DNA of 64,000 nt, taken from the NCBI GenBank assembly GCA_948474755.1, contig CAOLHI010001010.1, positions 1 through 64,000 of the forward strand, written 5' to 3'. Origin of the DNA: Ctenosaura bakeri (Eukaryota; Chordata; Lepidosauria; Squamata; Iguanidae). The notes under the pieces are model-generated. The model was not told the origin of the DNA, made no database searches, and saw only the letters and a list, made by a program, of their open reading frames with translations. Within the stretch, counting starts at the first letter, position 1; every line of letters starts with the position of its first letter. Shown here piece by piece: positions 56,733 to 64,000 of the stretch. The translations under genes and the position numbers were made by a program.

Positions 56733-58382
56733 ATGCCAGCAGGAATCTTCCGGGTGTGTCTGGTGGTTATCACAGCTATTGTCAATCATCCGCTGCTTTT
56801 CCCAAAAGAGAATGTTACTGTCCTTGAAAACACAGATGAAGTAATCCAGAAGATGAAGGAGCGTGAGGAAAACCTAAGGATAGAGCAGCTTAAACTGGAG
56901 CAAGAGATTGCCATCCAGGAAGCTTTGACAAAGTCTTCAGAACAGGCTACAGACTCAGAAAAGCAATACAACCAGGATCCCCTCTCTTGGAATTTTTGGA
57001 CTGCTTTGTCCATGGTGGTTTTCCTTCTGATCGAGTTTTGGAGGCAAGACTACCAGGAAGGAAACTGGCCAGATTATGCCAATGAAGAAGATGACATTAA
57101 TATTCTGGGGAAAGCATTCAAGGGAGTCATCTTGCCAGACAAGATCACTTTGGCCAATTTTTATGAGAGGTGCCTTCAGACTGTAACTAGTGATATTGCA
57201 AGGAACCGAGAGCTTGTAGAAGGCTTTGCAGATGATTTATTAGAAGCTTTGAGGAGTGTGTGTAACCGGGATGCTGACATGGAAGTGGAGGAGTCCATAG
57301 GAATTGGGAGCATGTATGAAAACTGGAGAGCTCATAAACCTTTAGCATGTGACTTCATTGTCCCTTTCACTCCTCCAGCACCATATTGTTTCCAGTTTGA
57401 GACCTGGTGTTCAGGGGAATCTGTTCCACCTGACAAACAAGGTTGTGGTATGATAAAGATCAGCTGGGCAGATGAAAATTCAACAGGCTGTATATGTGAC
57501 AAGACAAAATTGGGGGAAGACTTGCTATGCCTCCTTCATAGCAAAATGAACCCATTGAAGCAGAATAGTCATATGGAGGACCTCCTTTGCTACAAAGACA
57601 CCCAGTACCTTGATTCTGACCAGGTCATGACATGGTTCCAGGTTGCACTTACCAAGGCATGGAATAAAATTTCACATAAATATGAGTTCAACCTCACTTT
57701 TAACCTCCTGGATGCACCCGGTGCCCTAAAAATCAAGTTCAGGTCTGGAAAAACCATTGCCTTCAATCTCACCCCTGTGGTACAATTTGCTGATTCCGAT
57801 GTCTATTTCATCTCCCATTTCCCAAGCAATAGTATAGCAGAGGAACCCACTTGTAGTATTCACTGGTTTCTCACATTTGCAGTATGCGAGAAGAGATACA
57901 TTCAGTTTGTTTCTAAAACTCTGCCTGCCAGTTCCTGCCACCTTAGCTGTCTCCAGATTCTCTCCTTTCTTCATGGAAAACAGTGCAGTCTAACAGGACC
58001 AAGTAGCCTTACAAACTATCACTTGAAAACTGTGATGCTGCATTTGCTGCAGACCCATCCTAGTTCAGCCTGGGCCTCTGGATTCTTGGAGGCCAGGCTT
58101 CAAGATATGCTCAAATTCTTGGAGAAAAGCCTGCAAGAAAAGAGGCTTTACCACTTCTTCATAGGAAACAGGAAGCTGCCAGAGGAGTTGGGCATCCCTG
58201 TGGAGCTCCAAAGAGCGGAACCTTTGAACCTCTTCCGTCCCTTTGTCCTGCAGCGAAGCACTTACAGAAAAACTATGGATATGTTTCATGAGATGCTAAA
58301 GAACACAGCAGCTTTAATAAATGAGTATACCATGCATGTTCCCAATGGACGAGGAATTCCACTGAATAAGGAACTTCTATAG
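56733..58382 (+). CDS. ITPRIP: ITPRIP, inositol 1,4,5-trisphosphate receptor-interacting protein
   Basis: Intact 549-residue protein in one exon, close to the mammalian length. ITPRIP (DANGER) binds the IP3 receptor and increases its inhibition by calcium, lowering calcium release (family knowledge). Visible parts: N-terminal hydrophobic segment (residues 4-22, IFRVCLVVITAIVNHP), charged coiled coil (33-66), membrane segment (about 88-103, FWTALSMVVFLLIEFW), then a Mab-21/cGAS-like region (about 140-530) with LVEGFADDLLEALRSVCNRD, the GS motif in IGIGSMYENW (192-193), CDFIVPF (206-212) and the conserved FFIGNRKLP and LNLFRPFVLQRS near the C terminus. The frame is open upstream to 56694, but the acceptor AG at 56717-56718 puts the exon start at 56719, making the ATG at 56733 the only reasonable start. 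Catalysis is doubtful. ITPRIPL1 or L2 is less likely given the conserved ends and neighbour. Confidence 0.95.
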   Translation: MPAGIFRVCLVVITAIVNHPLLFPKENVTVLENTDEVIQKMKEREENLRIEQLKLEQEIAIQEALTKSSEQATDSEKQYNQDPLSWNFWTALSMVVFLLIEFWRQDYQEGNWPDYANEEDDINILGKAFKGVILPDKITLANFYERCLQTVTSDIARNRELVEGFADDLLEALRSVCNRDADMEVEESIGIGSMYENWRAHKPLACDFIVPFTPPAPYCFQFETWCSGESVPPDKQGCGMIKISWADENSTGCICDKTKLGEDLLCLLHSKMNPLKQNSHMEDLLCYKDTQYLDSDQVMTWFQVALTKAWNKISHKYEFNLTFNLLDAPGALKIKFRSGKTIAFNLTPVVQFADSDVYFISHFPSNSIAEEPTCSIHWFLTFAVCEKRYIQFVSKTLPASSCHLSCLQILSFLHGKQCSLTGPSSLTNYHLKTVMLHLLQTHPSSAWASGFLEARLQDMLKFLEKSLQEKRLYHFFIGNRKLPEELGIPVELQRAEPLNLFRPFVLQRSTYRKTMDMFHEMLKNTAALINEYTMHVPNGRGIPLNKELL

Positions 58383-59682
58383 CTAAATCTCTGAAAACTG
58401 CTGTAGAGGCAGATATCCCCATTCAGGAGAGACTTACTGCAGGCTTTGGGGTTTGCAAATGACACCAAAGATTTCATAGATGGGAAACAATTTGCTCATT
58501 TTCTACCCAATGTTGTTGGCTGATATTTATGCAGCTTTTAATATTTCTAATACCTGTAGATAATTGTGTTGTAAATAATATAAGTAAGAAAGAGGAATCT
58601 AATTTATGCTTATACTTGCATTAGAGTTTGTAATTTGAAGAATCTATCTTAATTGCTTTGATTTAAGTTGCAAAGCTTGACAGTTCTACAAAACAACCTT
58701 ATATAAAAGGGCCGACAGCCCTTATGGGAAAAACAATTTGAAGATTGGCAAAAGGCGATATTCATCCCTTCTTTTTGTAAATTGATCCAGATTCCATTGT
58801 GGAAAGCTTGTTAATTACATCCTAAGCTAATGTTTTAAAAAGAAAGATTGCAAAAATGTCAGTTCAGTAGAACTCCTGCACTTGACTCATCATGCTAAGC
58901 TGTACATGTCTACTCAAAAGTATATCCCATTGATTTCAGTAGCACTTAATCCCAGATAAGTGGATATTGGACTGCAGCTTAAATGGCCTTTACACAGTCA
59001 CATTACCAAAAACGTTAACTGGATTTAGAATTTCTATCTGCAGTGAAATATATTCATGGCTAGAAATCTATGGGAATATTTCCTCAAGACATCCAGTAAT
59101 ACAAAATGTTATGCAGTCCTTTCAATGTGCCTTTTCTTCTTTCAAGACTGGAACATTATCACAATAACCTTTTCCAATTTCTTTCTACCTCTCTTTAGTG
59201 TGTTATGCTTCTTTTTAAAAGCTGGGCAGGCGCAAAATTAATCCTTGGCAGTGGACCTGACTGGGAGAGTATTTCCCTGAGGTGTGCATGTGCGTATAAA
59301 AGCAACTGGCCCAAACTATTCATTACCCTGGTGCCAGGCGGCTGAGTTTATGATGTATTGCTCACACTGTGGTTTGTTTTTACATATAACTGTCACAGTC
59401 AGGCACACACACGCACTGTGTCACCACAATAAACTGCTGCTCTCAACGGTGTTGTGGAAGCCAGTATGTTTTAAATTTCCTGAAATTCAGGATGTTGGAA
59501 GCACCATGTTCTAAAGAGACTAATTCCTGGGTTGTTGAAATTTTTTAATGTCTGAGGGAATGCTGAGCAAAGAGAGACACCGCAGTTGGGAGGTTTTAAA
59601 GGGATGCCGTTAAAACAAAGTTGCTGCTCTCTTTTTAAAGAAGATTTTTGTCTGATGCAGTTCTCAATACTTGCCAGGCTTT
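58383..59682 (+). other. ITPRIP: ITPRIP 3' UTR (proximal part)
   Basis: Sequence after the TAG stop, AT-rich and without recognisable repeats until the BovB fragment. A canonical AATAAA lies at 59428-59433, followed by a GT-rich stretch, and is the first plausible poly(A) signal. A longer 3' UTR reaching past the BovB fragment cannot be excluded. Confidence 0.55.
59428..59433 (+). terminator. ITPRIP: Candidate poly(A) signal AATAAA
   Basis: First canonical AATAAA after the ITPRIP stop codon, about 1.05 kb downstream, with GGTGTTGTGG about 20 bases further on. Use is not proven; another AATAAA is at about 62831. Confidence 0.4.
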
Positions 59683-61370
59683 GTTGTTGTTGCTGCTGCT
59701 GTTGTTGTTGTTAATTGCCCTCAAGTCAGCAAGTCAGCTTCATCTTATGGCAACCCTGTGAATGAGACCTCCAAGTCACCCTGTCATCGATCACCCTGCT
59801 CAGGTCTTACAGATTCACAGCCAGGGCTTTCTACATTGAATCTCTCTATTTGTAATGCAATTTTCTTCTTCTCCTACTGCCTTCTACCTTACCAAGCATT
59901 ATTGTGTTCACTAATGAACTCATGATACGGCCAAAGTACTACAGCGTCAGTTTAGTCCTCTTGGCTTCTAGGGAGGATTCAGGCTTGATTTGATCTAGAA
60001 CCTGTTTATTTGTCTTTTCAGCAGTGCGCAATATCCCTAAAACTCTTCTCCAGCACAGCATTTCAGATTAGTTTTCTTCCTGTCAGTTTTCTTCACCATC
60101 CAGCTTTCACAACCATACATAGAAATTGGAAAGACAATGGCATGAGCAATCTTAACATTAGTATTCAGTGATGTATCTTTACACTTCAGGATCTCGTCTA
60201 CTTCCTTCATGGCTGCTTTTCCAACCGCTAGTCTTCTTCTGATTTATTGACTGCAGTTTCCATTCTGATTAATTTTCATTGTCTACTTTAAAGTTATGTC
60301 AATCATTGGTGGTCATGGTTTTTGTTTTCTTGATGTTCAACTGTAAACCTGCCTTTGCACTTTCTTCCTTGGCTTTCTTTAGTGTTTGTTCCAAGTCTTT
60401 GCTGTTTTCTGCTAGTAGTATGGGGTCATCTGCATTTCTTAAATTGTTCATGTTCCTTCCACCAATTTTCGTGCCTCTTCCTTCAGAGTGTAATCCCACT
60501 TTTATATATGATATGTTCAACATACAAGTTAAACAGGGCGTTAACATGCAGGCTTGCCTAACCCCTTTGCCAACTGGAAACCATTCCATTTCTCCATATT
60601 TTGTCCTGGTGATAGCCTCTTGTCCTGAGTACAGGTTACACATCAGCACAATCAAATGTTGTAAGACACCCAGTTCTTTAAGAGTGATCTGTAGTTTTTC
60701 ATGAGCTACACAATCAAAGGCTTTGCTATAATCTATAAAGCACAGGCTGGTTTTCTTCTGAAATTCTTCAGTGAGCTCCATTATCCAACATACATTAGCA
60801 AGACGATCCCTAGTCCCTCTTCCTTTCCTGAACCCAGTTTGAACACGTGGCAGTTTTGCTCTGTATATGGTAAATGTCTTTGTTGTAGAACTTTGAGCAT
60901 CACTTGGCTTAGATGGGAGATTAATGGTTACTGCAGTCTCTGCTGCCCTCTCATTTTCTTGGTGATTGGAATGTATATCAAGCATTTCCAATCTGTGCTC
61001 CATTGTTTTGTTATGGAAAACATGTTTGTTGACAGATTTTTAGTTAGAACTAGAATAGATTCCCTTTTTATAGCCTGAACCAGTTCTGTCGGTATACTTC
61101 TGTTCCTAGTGATTTATTTCTGCCAAGTGCTCTGGGTATAGCTTCTACTTCATTTTCTAAAATGATAGGTTCATCTTCAAATGGTTCTTCCTCCAACAAA
61201 TCTGTGATCCTTTTATCTTTTATATAGTTATTCAGTGTATTGTTGCCATCATCTTTCTATTTGGTCATATAACGTATTCCCTGCTGATTGTGTAGCATTC
61301 CCTTGATTTAAAGTTCCCTTTGATTTCTCAGATCTTGTGGAAGCAGTCTCTTGTTCGTTCTTTCTTATTC
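59683..61370 (-). mobile_element. RTE-BovB LINE fragment, reverse orientation
   Basis: On the minus strand an open stretch of about 234 codons (60299-61003) encodes the BovB reverse transcriptase core: QTGFRKGRGTRDRLANVCWI, LCFIDYSKAFDCVAHEKL, LYSGQEAITRTKYG and NNLRNADDPILLAENSKDL, where ADD stands in the catalytic position. The fragment ends on the left in a (GTT)n/(CTG)n tail with GCCCTCAAGTCAGC, the BovB/Sauria 3' end. Lacks the endonuclease part; decayed. Better preserved than the copy at 16960-18335. Confidence 0.85.
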
Positions 61371-61720
61371 CCAAGATTAGAATAAGCCTTTAAAATGCAG
61401 TATCATTTGGAAACTAAGACTTGCAAACTTTTTTTTAACTATCTGCTTTATGAATTGTGTTGCTTTCCTGATTGGAAAGCTTCATGCTTGGAGGATCTGT
61501 CTTGTTTCTTGATGCAACCTCAAGATTCACCAACTCGAGCCTGATCAAAAGACAAAGAATTTAAAAAAACTAAGCCAAGATTGCTTTTCAGTACCAGGGC
61601 TGAAAACATAGCTTATAGTCCTTACAATACAGAAATCCATACAAGGTTACCCCAAGTTTTCTTCATTTCAGTAGTATAATTTAGGATAGGAGAGGCAGGG
61701 ATGATGATGATGATGATGAT

Positions 61721-61751
<31 letters not shown>

Positions 61752-64000
61752 GAAGAAGAAACACTGGGGAGTCAGAAATCCTTGCTGATCTAGTGCATAT
61801 CATTCAGAGATCTTTTCCTGTGCACTCCAGCTTTACTGCTGTTTCATAGAACACTTGCTTTGTGTTTGAACTGGAAGTGCTAATTGCCACCAGGGGATGT
61901 TTTGAGCCACAATGATTGGTTTGGTTTTTATTCTGGCATGCTCCCAGGACTATGTGTATGTGCACACATAAACACCTTCAAGTCACAACTGAAAGCCTGA
62001 TTGGTAAAGAAATGACAGCACGGACAAAAAAAGGCAGGCATAATCATAGGCAGAATTTCTTACCTGCATGGTAAAGCCTCATCTGCTGTAAGAGTTATAG
62101 ATGTTAGAATGGTGCAGAAAATGGCAGCTGAAGAACAAGATCTCAATGGTGCACTACACTGGCACTTGCTTTTTTCCCAGGCTTTCAAGGTAGGGCAGAA
62201 GAACTACATCTTATTTCTTCAGTTCCTGTCTGCTTGCCTTCATAGACAGCTAACCCTGACACTGGCATGGTTAGGCCAGGACAATTTCAATCAGAATATT
62301 TAAGAAGGCAGAGCAATTCCTCTATGTGGTCAGATGGTCACAGCATTTGGGGCTTTTTAGCTTAGCAAGCAAAAAGGTATGATGGTTGTGTAGAAAACTG
62401 TATGTGGTATGAACAAACTGGATAAGGAAACGTTTTGTCCTCGTAACACTAGAACTCAGTCATGCAGTGAAGCTGAATAACGACAGATGCAGGACTGAGC
62501 AAAAGGAAGTACTTCATGCAATATGTAAAACTATAGAATTTACCATTTCAGTATGTAGTGATGGCTGCCATTTTGGATGGCTTCAGTGGAGGAAGTAGAA
62601 AAACTCATGGTGGAAAAAGCAGTCAGCTACAAGTCATGATTTTTATACATTACTTCCAGTACTGAAAACGGTATGCCTCTAAACATAATTGCTGGTGAAA
62701 ATGAGCCAGAGGGCACTTTTGCTCTCAGATCCTCCGTGTCGACTTCCTGCCAGTAACTGCTGGGCTACCGTGAAAACAGGATGACGCTCTAGATAGGCCT
62801 TTGCTCTTGGATGGTTATGCTTTTACATTTAATAAAACTTTTCACAGAAGTTAACTTGCTCAAAATATAAGTATCTATAAAGAGTCAGAGTATTTCATAA
62901 AAGAATAAGTACAGAATTTCAAAGAAAAAAATCTACAAATTCAAACCTCATTTGGTAGGTTGGCTATTTACACATCTCACTGGATACAGCTTGCTCATAT
63001 ACTCCTTGCCCATTAGCCCCACAATAAATAGGAAGTCTTTCACCTTCTATTTTTGTTTTTTTAAAAACATGCCTGTTTGTTATCTGACATGCCTTAGGGA
63101 GAGAGAAAGTGAACAAGCCTGATCGCCAACTGAAAGTAGTGCTGAAATCTTGTCAGACCAGATGTAATGTGCTCCCTTTGTCCCACACTGAAAACATAAA
63201 TTTATAATTGAAGAAAACAGTTTTTATAATCTAAGAACCTTAAGGAGAAGATGGAAGAAACACTTAAAACCTTTCTCTGCCTGTTTTAAAGACTAAGGCT
63301 CTGGAAAATTGGTTTTACAAAAATGACTAGAAGTCCAAGGAGGCTATAAAAAAGGTGTGAGACACCTCACTGGAATACCTTTCTCCTTGTAGCATTCTTT
63401 TTTGTAGGCAACTTTTGCACATTAAAAATTTTATGTATCTTCCATTCTTGTCAACGTGCTATATAATTGACTTCTTGTAAAATTCTGGCTCCAGTTAATA
63501 GGCCTATTAAACAACCCATTGCGACTTCAGTTATTTTATTTTAAGTAATTACATGGTTGAAGTGGAAAATACCTATCTTCTCTCACAGTCAGCACTATTT
63601 CTAGTTTTGTTGCAGACCTGAAACAAAATCTCTCAGAGGAGAAACAAATCCAAATGCTTATAGTATAAAACTTTTGAAGTTCTGGATGTTCAAACACCAC
63701 TTTCACAAGAGTTGTTATGTCTACCCAAGGCATTGTGAAGCACCCCTGAGGGGCTTTATTAAACTGCAGTTTCAGTAGTAAACAAGATTTTAGAACACTC
63801 CCTAAAATTTAATTTCAGCACATAGTGAGACATTAATAGTAGATTCTTATGCATCTGTTCAAAAGTAATCCTTACGGTAAAGAGGCTGGGCTGAATTCAT
63901 GGAAAACACACAAAAATTTGCAGTTCAGCAAACAAAGCAGACAGATTAAAGATTGCAAATGCTCCTCTTCGTACATATGTTTTGCATGATCCAGCACCTA
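61371..64000. other. ITPRIP 3' UTR or downstream sequence, unassigned
   Basis: AT-rich sequence with a (GAT)n microsatellite (61700-61750) and a short SINE tail (ACCTTCAAGTCACAACTG, near 61975). AATAAA motifs occur near 62831 and 63024. No second gene recognised; the remaining short ORFs have no known content. Confidence 0.4.
61700..61760. repeat. (GAT)n microsatellite
   Basis: About 18 GAT units with one interruption (ATTGATG), then GAAGAAGAA. Confidence 0.9.

Larger units (their letters stand above)
28600..64000 (+). other. ITPRIP: ITPRIP gene (gene span, 3' limit unknown)
   Basis: Plus-strand gene with inferred non-coding exon 1 in the CpG island, one very large intron, and a final exon (from 56719) carrying the complete coding sequence and 3' UTR. 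The 3' end was not determined; candidate AATAAA signals occur at 59428 and near 62831, so the right limit here is only the window edge. It runs head to head with CFAP58, with about 16 kb between the two CpG islands. Confidence 0.6.

Noticed and set aside
60299..61003. 234-codon minus-strand ORF as a gene
   Set aside because: It is the reverse transcriptase core of a decayed BovB LINE, without endonuclease part.

Overview
The window is vertebrate nuclear DNA, almost certainly from a squamate reptile (lizard or snake, most like a lizard). The evidence is the repeat content: RTE-BovB LINEs, tRNA-headed Sauria-type SINEs, a 5S rRNA-headed SINE with the same kind of tail, CR1 and L2/CR1-like LINE 3' ends, hAT, Tigger-like and palindromic 3-bp-TSD DNA transposons. 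Genes have long introns, GT-AG splice sites and CpG-island promoters.

Only two protein-coding genes can be supported, arranged head to head. CFAP58 (cilia and flagella associated protein 58) is on the minus strand. Its first coding exon is only nine bases (12264-12272, encoding MAE) inside a CpG island at about 12.2-12.6 kb, and its second coding exon is at 2430-2711. The rest of the gene lies beyond the left edge. ITPRIP (inositol 1,4,5-trisphosphate receptor-interacting protein) is on the plus strand. Its whole coding sequence sits in one exon (56733-58382). A non-coding first exon is inferred in a second CpG island at about 28.4-29.3 kb, giving an intron of about 28 kb. From general knowledge, the two genes are also neighbours in the human genome.

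Layout: 1-2429 CFAP58 intron 2; 2712-12263 CFAP58 intron 1 (SINEs, LINE tails, hAT element, first palindromic elements); 12.2-12.6 kb CFAP58 promoter with an RFX X-box-like site; 12.6-28.4 kb intergenic, with BovB and CR1/L2-like LINEs, a hAT with exact 8-bp target duplications and many palindromic elements; 28.4-29.3 kb ITPRIP promoter and exon 1; 29.3-56.7 kb ITPRIP intron 1, mostly old repeats and unassigned AT-rich sequence; 56.7-58.4 kb ITPRIP coding exon; after 58.4 kb its 3' UTR and downstream sequence, including an antisense BovB fragment.

The most notable signal is a family of short palindromic DNA elements with ends GGCC-TTTCCGCAC and 3-bp target duplications. About sixteen copies lie between 8.6 and 30.0 kb, around the two promoters, and none was seen elsewhere in the window. 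Several are inserted into one another. In the clean palindromic copies, copy-specific variants occur in both arms, which suggests the arms are kept identical by conversion or snap-back synthesis. I saw no rRNA or tRNA gene, CRISPR array or operon, and no evidence of a new multi-gene system.
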